From Deltaproteobacteria bacterium (GTDB lineage Bacteria; Bdellovibrionota; UBA1018): 16,223 bases of DNA. This document shows positions 7,633-14,525 of the stretch, piece by piece. Under the pieces are notes generated by a model. The model was not told the origin of the DNA. It did not search any database and was given only the letters and a program-made list of their open reading frames with translations. Positions within the stretch are counted from its first letter, which is position 1; every line of letters starts with the position of its first letter. A program made the translations under genes and the position numbers. The stretch is taken from contig JABDFB010000047.1 in NCBI GenBank assembly GCA_013286765.1, positions 90 to 16,312 of the forward strand. Reading direction: 5' to 3'.

Positions 7633-7648
7633 TGGTATTATTCTTGCT
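7633..7648 (+). promoter_or_regulatory. Sigma-54 promoter for the racemase-decarboxylase operon
   Basis: TGGTATTATTCTTGCT carries the -24 GG (7634-7635) and -12 GC (7646-7647) with exact sigma-54 spacing and the preferred TTGCT box. The predicted start is near 7659, 23 bases before ATG 7682, which has GGGGG at 7670-7674 as ribosome binding site. Confidence 0.7.
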
Positions 7649-7681
7649 TGAATAGATAATTAGTCACTAGGGGGATTAGTT

Positions 7682-8377
7682 ATGAGGACAAAAAACACAT
7701 ATGGAATTTTGGGCGGATTGGGGCCATTAGCGTCAGCGCAATTTTTATTGAGTTTATATAAAAATGTAGATCCGGTCGAAAATGAACAAGAAATGCCAAA
7801 GGTGGTGATGATATCGGATCCGACCTTTCCAGATAGGACGACTTACTTCTTAAAGGGTTTCTACGACGAAATAGGGTCGAGGACGGAATCCGCGATACGT
7901 ACTCTACTTCAATTGGGGGCTTCTCATATAATTCTCTGTTGTATCACTTTACATGCGATCGTTCCCTTTCTACCAAGAAAGCTACGGAGGCGTTTGATCT
8001 CGTTGCCAGAGGCTGCGCTTCAAGAAGTAATTAGGATTAAGCAACGGGCGCTATTGATGTCTACCAATGGGACTCGCGGGCTTCGTATTTTTGAAAATAG
8101 TCCAGCATGGAAAGAGGCCTCTTCGTTTGTGACCTTGCCGGATGAGACTGATCAACAGGAAATTCATAAGTTGATTTACGCTATGAAGACGCACTTTGAT
8201 CCAACGAAGACACAGTTATTTCTTGCTTACTTATGCAAAAAATATCAAGTTGGTCATTTAATTTGTGGATGTACGGAATTCCACTTGGTTTCGACCCAGT
8301 TAAAGGATTTGGATTCCGGTCCGAATGCGATTAAGTTTATTGATCCTCTGAATTTAGTGATGAAACAGGTAAAGTAA
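7682..8377 (+). CDS. Aspartate/glutamate racemase family protein
   Basis: 231 aa, the usual size for the cofactor-independent Asp/Glu racemase superfamily. GILGGLGPLAS at the N-terminus is the family signature. Both catalytic cysteines are present: C87 in CITLH, where most members have CNTxH, and C197 in GCTE. The Asn-to-Ile change next to the first Cys is unusual and may shift substrate choice. The second site (CGCTEFHL) is standard. The expected role is interconversion of L- and D-amino acids in the cytoplasm, possibly with broad specificity as in E. coli YgeA. It is the first gene of a two-gene operon with the decarboxylase 20 bp downstream and probably supplies its D-substrate. Transcription is expected from the sigma-54 promoter at 7633-7648. 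Confidence 0.87.
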   Translation: MRTKNTYGILGGLGPLASAQFLLSLYKNVDPVENEQEMPKVVMISDPTFPDRTTYFLKGFYDEIGSRTESAIRTLLQLGASHIILCCITLHAIVPFLPRKLRRRLISLPEAALQEVIRIKQRALLMSTNGTRGLRIFENSPAWKEASSFVTLPDETDQQEIHKLIYAMKTHFDPTKTQLFLAYLCKKYQVGHLICGCTEFHLVSTQLKDLDSGPNAIKFIDPLNLVMKQVK

Positions 8378-8397
8378 AAGAGAGAAAGGAACATGGG

Positions 8398-9732
8398 ATG
8401 CTGACAATGCCTACTGAACAAACCCGGTTTTTGCCGGAACGAGCTGCTGTTCTTAAGAAGCTTTTGAAACTTGGATTATTGTATGACGAAAATTCCGCAA
8501 TTATCCTTCACGATTTGGATCACCTGAAACGGCGCTTTTCTGAACTCCAAGCCTCTTTTCCTGCGACGGCCATTCATGCTTTTGCGATCAAAGCAAATCC
8601 CTTGCTGAATATACTTAAAGAGGTTGTTAGGCTGGGAGGAGGCCTGGAAGCAGCTTCGCTTGAAGAAGTTTTTTTAGCTAGAGCTGCTGGATGTCCTCCA
8701 AACAAGATTATTTTTGATTCGCCCGCAAAAACACGAAGGGAATTGGCAATTGCACTGGATCTAGGTGTATACATTAATGCCGATAATTTTGATGAGCTTG
8801 AGCGAATCGCTGAACAGCAGGAAAAATTGACTACACCAAGACCGATAGGATTGCGCTTAAATCCACGGCTGGGTTCGGGGACAATCCCGTTAACGGGTGT
8901 AAGCTCTGCAACGTCGCAATTTGGCGTTCCAGTTGATTCGAATGAGGATAAAATAATTGAAGCTTTCGCCAAGTATCCGTGGTTAGTGGGTCTTCATGTG
9001 CATGTGGGTTCCCAGGGCTATCAACTTTCCAACTTAGTAGAAGGTCTGCGTCGAGTCTGTCATATCTATCGGCAGATTGAAGAAAAATGCGGACAAGATA
9101 GGATCCAGTTTTTTGATGTTGGTGGGGGCCTTCCGGTAAGTTACAAGTCTGGACAACGTTCGCCGGAATTCAGTAGCTACGCAAATCTTCTGGCAGACAG
9201 TCTACCGATGCTATTCAAACCAAAGCTCCAACTCATTACGGAATTTGGGCGTGCGATGGTTGCTAACGGGGGATGGGCTGTAAGTCGTGTGGAATACGTG
9301 AAAAGAACTAAAAGTTCACAAATAGCAACGATTCACTTAGGAGCTGATTTTCTTTTGCGGCGTGCTTATAATCCGAATTATTGGTATCACGAAATTACTG
9401 TATGTGGTCCAAATGGCGACCCGAAAGCGAATATTGATCAATCTGCCTGGACGATCGCAGGACCACTGTGTTTTGCCGGCGATATTATTGGACGTGACTT
9501 GAGTCTGCCGCCCATTGAAGAGGGAGATTTGGTTGTTATTCAAGACATCGGGGCCTATACGCTAGGTATGTGGTCACGTCACTGCAGCCGAGCTATTCCC
9601 ATGGTGGTCGGACATGAATTGAAAAAAGATCCCTCCGATCCAACTTCTGAAGTCTCACTGCAAGTGCTCAGAAAACGTGAGTCTTTGGATGATGTGGTAG
9701 CGTTCTGGACTGGTCGCGAAACCTGGGTTTAG
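8398..9732 (+). CDS. Fold-III PLP decarboxylase (LysA-like; possibly a D-amino-acid decarboxylase)
   Basis: 444 aa, the length of diaminopimelate/ornithine decarboxylases with an alanine-racemase-type barrel. K65 in FAIKANP should bind PLP. HVHVGSQ (about 200-206), FFDVGGGLPVSY (238-249) and ITEFGR (280-285) form the barrel active site. C358 and Y387 (in DIGAY) come from the C-terminal domain. Classical LysA has a CESxD motif and EPGR; here they read CFAGD and EFGR, so the acidic residue following the Cys is replaced by Phe and the substrate is probably not meso-diaminopimelate. Pairing with a racemase and a sigma-54 promoter recalls, from memory, the Salmonella D-ornithine/D-lysine decarboxylase locus, so a D-ornithine/D-lysine-type substrate is a reasonable hypothesis. 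ATG 8398 follows AAGGA by 8 bases; ATG 8407 is an in-frame alternative. Confidence 0.85.
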   Translation: MLTMPTEQTRFLPERAAVLKKLLKLGLLYDENSAIILHDLDHLKRRFSELQASFPATAIHAFAIKANPLLNILKEVVRLGGGLEAASLEEVFLARAAGCPPNKIIFDSPAKTRRELAIALDLGVYINADNFDELERIAEQQEKLTTPRPIGLRLNPRLGSGTIPLTGVSSATSQFGVPVDSNEDKIIEAFAKYPWLVGLHVHVGSQGYQLSNLVEGLRRVCHIYRQIEEKCGQDRIQFFDVGGGLPVSYKSGQRSPEFSSYANLLADSLPMLFKPKLQLITEFGRAMVANGGWAVSRVEYVKRTKSSQIATIHLGADFLLRRAYNPNYWYHEITVCGPNGDPKANIDQSAWTIAGPLCFAGDIIGRDLSLPPIEEGDLVVIQDIGAYTLGMWSRHCSRAIPMVVGHELKKDPSDPTSEVSLQVLRKRESLDDVVAFWTGRETWV

Positions 9733-9743
9733 ATAGTCGGTGA

Positions 9744-9803
9744 CGCGAAATAGGATTTTTGAGGAAAAACTGACAAAGTATCAAGCCAAAAAGACATTTC
9801 GCG
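9744..9803. terminator. Possible bidirectional terminator or repeat between convergent genes
   Basis: Outer arms CGCGAAAT (9744-9751) and ATTTCGCG (9796-9803) are perfect inverses, 44 bases apart. Inside is a small TTTTT-GAGG-AAAAA hairpin (9756-9769). The site lies between the convergent decarboxylase and response-regulator genes, where a terminator is expected. There is no GC-rich stem followed by a T-run, so the call is weak. Confidence 0.3.
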
Positions 9804-9804
9804 A

Positions 9805-11172
9805 CTAAGGCAGGCCGTATTCCTTTCTTTTTCGCCACAGCGTAACCGTAGTCACTCCCAGAATCTCGGCAGCTTTTTCGAGATTGTCTACCTGAGAAAG
9901 AACATATTGAATATGGCGTTTTTCGGCCTCCTGTAAGTCGAAGAGTTGGCCCTCTGGCGGTGTAAAGGGTTGATTTCGATTTTGATTCAATATCGAATCC
10001 GGCAGATCAGACAAATGGACGGCTCGACCCTGCGAGAGCATAAGAATTCTCTCCATGACATTCCGTAATTCTCGAATGTTGCCCGGCCAGTTAAAGTTTT
10101 GGAGCACGAGCATGATCGGCTCCGGAATTTTTGCCGGCAGTGAAAGGGTTTCGGACGTTAGTTCTTTTAAAAATCTTTCGATGAATACGGGAATATCTTC
10201 TTGTCTGTGTCTGAGAGACGGTAAAACACATTCCATAACATTAAGGCGGTAATAGAGGTCTTCGCGAAATTTACCAGCGGCAACAGCTTCGTTGAGGTTC
10301 TTATTGGTCGCGGCTAAAATTCGTGTATTGACGGAAATTTCTTGGTTGCTTCCGACTCGCTCAAAAACCCTCTCTTGGAGAAATCGTAGCAACTTAGCTT
10401 GGCCGTTTAACGATAGATCCCCGATTTCATCTAAAAAAAGCGTGCCACCCTGGGCTAGCTCCAGTTTTCCAACTTTATCTTGTGTCGCTCCGGTAAACGC
10501 GCCTTTAACATGACCAAAGAGTTCGGATTCCAGTAGTGATTCGGTAAGAGTGGTACAATAGAGAGTGATAAAAGATTGGGAGGTTCGATGGGAAAGCTCG
10601 TGAATGGTATGCGCCAATTCGCTTTTTCCAGTACCGCTCGGTCCAGTTAAAAGAACGGTCGCTTCGGTAGCAGCGACTTTCTTGATAAAGCTTTCGAGTC
10701 TTTGGCTTGCAACGGAAGTGAAACCTGCAAAATAATTGCGTCTGATTTTGGTGGCTTTAAGCTCGCGATTTTCTCGATTTAGTGAAACGACAAGTCGGAC
10801 TTTTTTTAATAGATGGATTAGCTGTTGCCGCGTAAAGGGCTTTGTTAAATAATCAAAGGCGCCTTCTTTCATCACTGTGACGGCATTATCCACGGACGCA
10901 AACGCTGTCATTACTACAACAAGAACTGAAGGTTGAAGTTTTTTGGCCTCGTGAATTAAATCTAGGCCTGTTTTTTCACCCATTCTAAAGTCCGTCAGAA
11001 TCAGATCCCAAGTTTCATTTTGTAAAAGAGATACAGCTTTATCTACCGCCTTATCCGGAGAGGATGCTTGGGTGACGTCGCATTGAAGATCGCGTAGACT
11101 AATGGATAAAGTATGTGCAATATTTCGATCGTCATCGACTAGCAGAACTTTTAATGGAATTTGGTCTATCAT
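9805..11172 (-). CDS. NtrC-family response regulator (sigma-54 activator)
   Basis: 455 aa with the full NtrC layout. Residues 1-125 are a receiver with acidic pocket D13-D15, phosphoacceptor D61, T89 and K111. Residues about 145-385 are an AAA+ domain with Walker A GPSGTGKS (177-184), GAFTGA (224-229, the loop that contacts sigma-54), Walker B TLFLDEIGD and a WPGNIREL segment. A Fis-type helix-turn-helix (AAEILGVTTVTLWRKRKEYG) ends the protein. All key residues are intact. It is the last gene of the kdpD-kinase operon and starts 32 bp after the kinase ATPase ORF, with AGAGGTG before the ATG. It takes the place of the OmpR-type KdpE in classical kdp loci, and the sigma-54 promoter before kdpFA is its obvious target. 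Its signal is inferred to be K+ limitation or turgor. Confidence 0.94.
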   Translation of the reverse strand: MIDQIPLKVLLVDDDRNIAHTLSISLRDLQCDVTQASSPDKAVDKAVSLLQNETWDLILTDFRMGEKTGLDLIHEAKKLQPSVLVVVMTAFASVDNAVTVMKEGAFDYLTKPFTRQQLIHLLKKVRLVVSLNRENRELKATKIRRNYFAGFTSVASQRLESFIKKVAATEATVLLTGPSGTGKSELAHTIHELSHRTSQSFITLYCTTLTESLLESELFGHVKGAFTGATQDKVGKLELAQGGTLFLDEIGDLSLNGQAKLLRFLQERVFERVGSNQEISVNTRILAATNKNLNEAVAAGKFREDLYYRLNVMECVLPSLRHRQEDIPVFIERFLKELTSETLSLPAKIPEPIMLVLQNFNWPGNIRELRNVMERILMLSQGRAVHLSDLPDSILNQNRNQPFTPPEGQLFDLQEAEKRHIQYVLSQVDNLEKAAEILGVTTVTLWRKRKEYGLP

Positions 11173-11204
11173 TGTTCACACCTCTATTCCCTAACTTCCC
11201 GTAC

Positions 11205-11564
11205 TCACACCTGCGGGAGCGAGATTCTAAAAAGTGAGCCTCGCGGCTTGTTGTTAAAATATTCAATCTGACCTTCGTGCGCTTCAACGACCTCTTTCGC
11301 TATCGTCAGACCTAATCCCAAAAATCCGGATGCTTTCCCGGAATTCACTTTTTCGCCTTGGAAATACGGTTCAAACATTCGCTTTTGTATTTCCTCTTGA
11401 ATACCCGGGCCTTCATCTATGATTTTTACGTGTACCGCAGATTGCTCACGATCGGTTATATAAACTTTGATTTTTCCGTTCTCTGGAGAGACACGAATTG
11501 CATTTGATAGCAGATTTGAAATCGCCCAAGGAAATTTGACAATATCTACATTGGCCAGAATCAC
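11205..11564 (-). CDS. Histidine kinase catalytic ATPase domain, separate overlapping ORF
   Basis: 119 aa holding just the HATPase_c domain: N-box NLLSNAIRVSP, G1 box DEGPGI, F-box MFEPYFQG and G2 box GFLGLGLTIAKEVVEAH. It begins with GTG overlapping the TGA of the upstream kinase ORF (4-base overlap, GTGA). The protein sequence continues the upstream kinase without loss of residues, which is what a single-base frameshift in one gene would give. However, AAGGAAGG sits 6 bases before the GTG, a near-ideal ribosome binding site, so coupled translation of a separate domain is also credible. If separate, it must associate with the DHp-containing partner to phosphorylate it. Read together, the two ORFs make a normal membrane histidine kinase. 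Confidence 0.8.
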   Translation of the reverse strand: MILANVDIVKFPWAISNLLSNAIRVSPENGKIKVYITDREQSAVHVKIIDEGPGIQEEIQKRMFEPYFQGEKVNSGKASGFLGLGLTIAKEVVEAHEGQIEYFNNKPRGSLFRISLPQV

Positions 11565-12979
11565 TGGGAACCTTCCTTTACAAATTCAATTTTTACATTC
11601 TTATCACGAGCCAGAATTCGAAAAGGTTTAATCCATTCTTGCAAGAGATCGCTTAATGGAACTTTCTCTATCCTCAGTTTAAGTGAATGAAGATCAGTGA
11701 CACTGACTTGCATAAAATCATTCGCAACAGCACGAATTCTTGAGATATCCTCGAGCATGGTATCGACCAGTCCACGCGATTCGTCATTCATTCCAGACAC
11801 TCTAGTTTCCAGTATCTCCGCCGCTGTTCCGAGAGACTGTAAAGGTGTTTTAATTTCATGAGCGAGAACGCCGATAAATTCAGCCTTGAGTCTCTCTCTA
11901 TGTCGTAATTCAGTAATATCATGCAGGAGATAGAGGGTGCCGATTTTTCCTCTTATTGCATCATTTCCAATAATTTTTCGCTCTCTAATGGCGAAAATTC
12001 GCTTCTTTCCATTGATATCGAACTCAAAAGCGTTTTCACGTGGAATAGGCTTACCGATAACGTCTCTCAATTTTAAATAATTGTCGTTCCGAGTGGAGAG
12101 ATCTGTCCATTTTTGCTCTAGGACTTCGTTCATTTTTAAGGCGAGCAAAGTAAGCATTCCTTCATTAGCGTGGATGATGCGATTTTCGTTATTGAAAACC
12201 AAAATTGCGTCTTCGACAGACGTCAAAACTGCCTCAAGCTTAATACTTTGTTGCGATAGCTTTTCGAGATTAAGTTTGCGTCGTTCCACGACCGTATTCC
12301 AGAGACCCATCAGCTCGTGATTTAATATTCGCATTTCCAGGCTATTCGGTTCTGGAAGAGTGAGCATTCTCTCTGGATTAGCCCTTGCTCGAAGTCTCTC
12401 TGCGAGTTCTTTAATCGGCTGGGCAAGTTTATTGCTGAGGCTGTCAGAAATGGTGAAGCCGAGAATGACTGTAATCAAAAAGACAATGAGGCTGACCAAA
12501 AAGACTCTATGATTTATTTCGATGCTCTCCTGAGCAATACGAAACATACTTTTTTCGTTAAGAGTGACGAGAACATCAAGATAATCCGACATTTTGTCTT
12601 GATCGATTTCAGTAATAGTGCCTATTTTGGATTTACTATTATTCCATAGATTGCGAATATCTTTAACCGCGACATTTTCTCCGGATTCGGTGATGTTCCC
12701 TTCGGCAAAAGTAATCGCTTTCTCAAATTCATTTATATAATGAGCAGCTTTCTTTTGTTTGCTCGGATCTCGCAGGGCGTACCAGGCCTTCCTCATCTGG
12801 GCGGCCGCCGCAATCGAATCATAATTTACATGAATCATTCGAGGCGTCATCTTTGTTGCAAGCAAAACAGAAAACATGAGAATTGATCCCAACGCGATAT
12901 AGAGTAGGATCAGAATCGCAAAATTTCTGAAGATCTTCTTTCGAATTGGTGGGAGTGTGGAGGTCGATTCAACGGTCAT
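11561..12979 (-). CDS. Membrane sensor histidine kinase, sensor to DHp part (lacks ATPase domain)
   Basis: 472 aa from ATG 12979; TTG 13009 extends the frame by 10 residues but lacks a good ribosome site. Domains in order: cytoplasmic basic tail, TM1 (about 19-41), an extracytoplasmic helical sensor of about 115 residues, TM2 (about 159-177), HAMP linker, PAS domain (about 245-355) and HisKA/DHp with phosphoacceptor H374 in LAHEIKTP. The frame stops about 10 residues before the N-box, so the ATPase domain lies in the next ORF. The start overlaps the end of the KdpD-N gene by 11 bp, so translation is probably coupled. Unlike E. coli KdpD, which fuses sensor, USP, four TM helices and kinase, this kinase has two TM helices and a periplasmic domain. 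It presumably phosphorylates D61 of the NtrC-type regulator. Confidence 0.85.
   Translation of the reverse strand: MTVESTSTLPPIRKKIFRNFAILILLYIALGSILMFSVLLATKMTPRMIHVNYDSIAAAAQMRKAWYALRDPSKQKKAAHYINEFEKAITFAEGNITESGENVAVKDIRNLWNNSKSKIGTITEIDQDKMSDYLDVLVTLNEKSMFRIAQESIEINHRVFLVSLIVFLITVILGFTISDSLSNKLAQPIKELAERLRARANPERMLTLPEPNSLEMRILNHELMGLWNTVVERRKLNLEKLSQQSIKLEAVLTSVEDAILVFNNENRIIHANEGMLTLLALKMNEVLEQKWTDLSTRNDNYLKLRDVIGKPIPRENAFEFDINGKKRIFAIRERKIIGNDAIRGKIGTLYLLHDITELRHRERLKAEFIGVLAHEIKTPLQSLGTAAEILETRVSGMNDESRGLVDTMLEDISRIRAVANDFMQVSVTDLHSLKLRIEKVPLSDLLQEWIKPFRILARDKNVKIEFVKEGSQ
11571..11578 (-). promoter_or_regulatory. Strong ribosome binding site before the ATPase-domain ORF
   Basis: On the minus strand AAGGAAGG is followed by a 6-base spacer and GTG (11564). 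It lies inside the end of the upstream kinase ORF. It is the main evidence that the split kinase could be a real two-cistron arrangement rather than a sequencing error. Confidence 0.5.
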
Positions 12980-14117
12980 CTTCTGAAGACCTTTCAAAAA
13001 TCGGAACAATGTGTACTTCTACTCCTACCGAATCATGGATAAAATCGAGCAATACCGAACCTCGAAGTCGTTCTCGGAACGGTGATAGACGTGATTTTCC
13101 AAATACAGCGTGTCGAACATTATTTTCCTGCGCAAAATTGACTAGTGCCTCAGCGATTTTGTCGGACCGAATAGTAATGATTTCTGCTCCGAGCTTCCTA
13201 GCAAGCGCTAAGTTGTTCTGTAATTTTCGCTGAATTGCCGAATCAATAACCGTGGGTTGCTCATGCTTTCTTTGCACGTATACAACAAAGCATTTGCTCG
13301 ACACTTGCGCCGCAAGTTTAGTGCCGTTTCGAATCAAGAAGGGTGCATTATTGGGGTCTGAGCTCAGCGCGACCATGACTGTTTCATTGGTGAGAGATGT
13401 CGCTTCAGCAGAGAGCAGAGCTTGTTCTTCGATTTTTCTAATTTGATCTCCTGCAGCTTCTTTTAGCGCAGTTTCTCTAAGGGCGGATAGATTTGCCTGA
13501 GTGAAAAATCGCCGCAGGGCTTGTTCGGCCTGGTCTGGTTTATAAATTTTTCCGGTCCGAAGGCGTTCACGCAGCTCTTCAATAGAAACATCTACTGTTA
13601 CAATTTGGTCAGCTCGCTGTAGAACAAAGTCTGGCAGACGCTCTCGAATTTCGACGCCTGTGACAGCTGTAATCTTGTCACCAACGGATTCGAGATGCTG
13701 AACGTTCAATGTGCTTATTACGTTGATTCCGTTATCAAGAATTTCAAGAACATCTTCGTAACGTTTTTCGTGCTTCATGCCTGGGGCGTTGGTATGGGCT
13801 AGTTCATCAATAAGAGCTATTTGAGGGTTGCGTTTGATAATCGTCGCGAGATTCATGTCCTCGTAGGATCGATCACCAGTTGTGTGAAAGCGTCTTGGGA
13901 CAATTTCCAGTTCCCTAACTTGGCTGAGGGTCTCTGCGCGATCGTGGGTTTCGAGATATCCAATCACTACATCGAATCCACGGGTCTTAAGGCGATGCGC
14001 TTCCTCGAGCATCGCAAATGTTTTTCCAACCCCGGCGGCGTACCCGAGGTAAATTTTTAAGGAGCCTTTTTTTCTTCGCTCCAGAAGTTCTTCAAAGTGG
14101 ATCATTCTTTTGCTCAC
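12969..14117 (-). CDS. kdpD: Stand-alone KdpD sensor domain plus universal stress protein domain
   Basis: 382 aa, under half of full KdpD (about 895 aa in E. coli). Residues 1-210 are the KdpD sensor domain with Walker A GYAAGVGKT (25-33), the DELAHTNAPG segment, and NVQHLES. A USP-type domain follows from about 245 to the end. The four TM helices, GAF and kinase domains of KdpD are absent; a separate histidine kinase gene follows with an 11-bp overlap. In E. coli the cytoplasmic N-terminal region and USP domain modulate kinase/phosphatase output in response to K+ and other cytosolic cues. Here the protein must act in trans, presumably on the downstream kinase. GTG 14117 is the longest start and ATG 14105 an alternative; neither has a strong ribosome site. 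It is divergent from kdpFA. Confidence 0.9.
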   Translation of the reverse strand: MSKRMIHFEELLERRKKGSLKIYLGYAAGVGKTFAMLEEAHRLKTRGFDVVIGYLETHDRAETLSQVRELEIVPRRFHTTGDRSYEDMNLATIIKRNPQIALIDELAHTNAPGMKHEKRYEDVLEILDNGINVISTLNVQHLESVGDKITAVTGVEIRERLPDFVLQRADQIVTVDVSIEELRERLRTGKIYKPDQAEQALRRFFTQANLSALRETALKEAAGDQIRKIEEQALLSAEATSLTNETVMVALSSDPNNAPFLIRNGTKLAAQVSSKCFVVYVQRKHEQPTVIDSAIQRKLQNNLALARKLGAEIITIRSDKIAEALVNFAQENNVRHAVFGKSRLSPFRERLRGSVLLDFIHDSVGVEVHIVPIFERSSEDDR

Positions 14118-14143
14118 TAGCTCAGTTATGACCGGTAGAACAC

Positions 14144-14180
14144 CATTACGCTTTTGATAGAAACATTACATTTTTGAAAT
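14144..14180. promoter_or_regulatory. Tandem direct repeats, candidate activator sites for kdp
   Basis: CATTACGCTTTTGATAG (14144-14160) and CATTACATTTTTGAAAT (14164-14180) match at 13 of 17 positions and are spaced 20 bp apart, about two helical turns, so both would face the same side of the DNA. They lie about 68-104 bp upstream of the predicted sigma-54 start of kdpFA, a standard place for NtrC-type activators. They could equally control the divergent kdpD-kinase operon. Confidence 0.45.
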
Positions 14181-14221
14181 CCCGTACAGCCTCGAAAATG
14201 AATTTTGTAGTCGACTTGGGG

Positions 14222-14237
14222 TGGTATATGCCTTGCT
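14222..14237 (+). promoter_or_regulatory. Sigma-54 promoter for the kdp structural genes
   Basis: TGGTATATGCCTTGCT carries the -24 GG (14223-14224) and -12 GC (14235-14236) with exact spacing and the TTGCT box. The predicted start is near 14248, giving a leader of about 63 bases before the first small ORF. The neighbouring NtrC-type regulator with an intact GAFTGA loop supports it. Confidence 0.75.
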
Positions 14238-14249
14238 CTATTGCTGTCC

Positions 14250-14282
14250 ATTGGGCTAGTCATAGGGCTAGAGTTGCCCAAT
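14250..14282 (+). promoter_or_regulatory. Hairpin in the kdp mRNA leader
   Basis: ATTGGGC (14250-14256) and GCCCAAT (14276-14282) are perfect inverted arms, and TAG/CTA inside can extend the stem. It would form almost at the 5' end of the predicted transcript, at about +3 to +35. A T-run does not follow closely, so it is unlikely to be a terminator. It could stabilise the RNA or regulate the message. I do not recognise a known riboswitch. Confidence 0.4.
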
Positions 14283-14310
14283 TTAACTGTTTCTGTAAAG
14301 AGGTATCGCT

Positions 14311-14397
14311 ATGACGGACCTGATGAACCTAGGTCTTATTATATTGCTATTCGGTTTGTCTTTTGCTTTTGTGGCCGGGTGCGAGAGGCTGAAATGA
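14311..14397 (+). CDS. Small membrane protein upstream of kdpF
   Basis: 28 aa, mostly one hydrophobic helix (LGLIILLFGLSFAFVAG) ending in CERLK. AAGAGG lies 7 bases before the ATG. Its stop overlaps the kdpF start (ATGA), so the two are probably translated in tandem. As I recall, short one-helix ORFs ending in a C-E-R-L-like motif occur before kdpF in other bacteria and are usually unannotated; that is memory, not a search. The role is unknown. A structural link with the KdpFABC complex is a guess from position. Confidence 0.6.
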   Translation: MTDLMNLGLIILLFGLSFAFVAGCERLK

Positions 14398-14474
14398 TTG
14401 TTGTTGTATTAGGGATATCGGTATTGGTGTTTGGCTATCTGCTCTATGCGCTGATATTTCCGGAACGATTCTGA
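14394..14474 (+). CDS. kdpF: K+-transporting ATPase small subunit KdpF
   Basis: 26 aa, one transmembrane helix: MIVVVLGISVLVFGYLLYALI followed by FPERF. The G-Y-L-x-Y-A-L-I core matches KdpF of other bacteria (about 29 aa in E. coli). KdpF sits in the membrane beside KdpA and stabilises the KdpFABC pump. GAGAGG precedes the ATG by 5 bases, and the start overlaps the stop of the preceding small ORF. kdpA begins 51 bp downstream. Confidence 0.85.
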   Translation: MIVVVLGISVLVFGYLLYALIFPERF

Positions 14475-14525
14475 GCCCGAAGAAGTATGAATAATTAAGA
14501 AAGTAACTTTAGGTTTGGGTTGGGT

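Noticed and set aside
12081..14060. Plus-strand ORFs opposite the kinase and kdpD genes
   Set aside because: They are Ser/Arg/Cys-rich shadow translations of well-supported minus-strand genes.
14236..14254. Sigma-54-like match on the minus strand for the kdpD operon (TGGACAGCAATAGAGC)
   Set aside because: The GG to GC distance is one base too long, and sigma-54 promoters are strict about this spacing.
14241..14474. 77-aa plus-strand ORF covering kdpF
   Set aside because: Its N-terminal half is untypical protein and lies in the leader hairpin; the 26-aa ORF at 14394 with its own ribosome site matches KdpF by itself.
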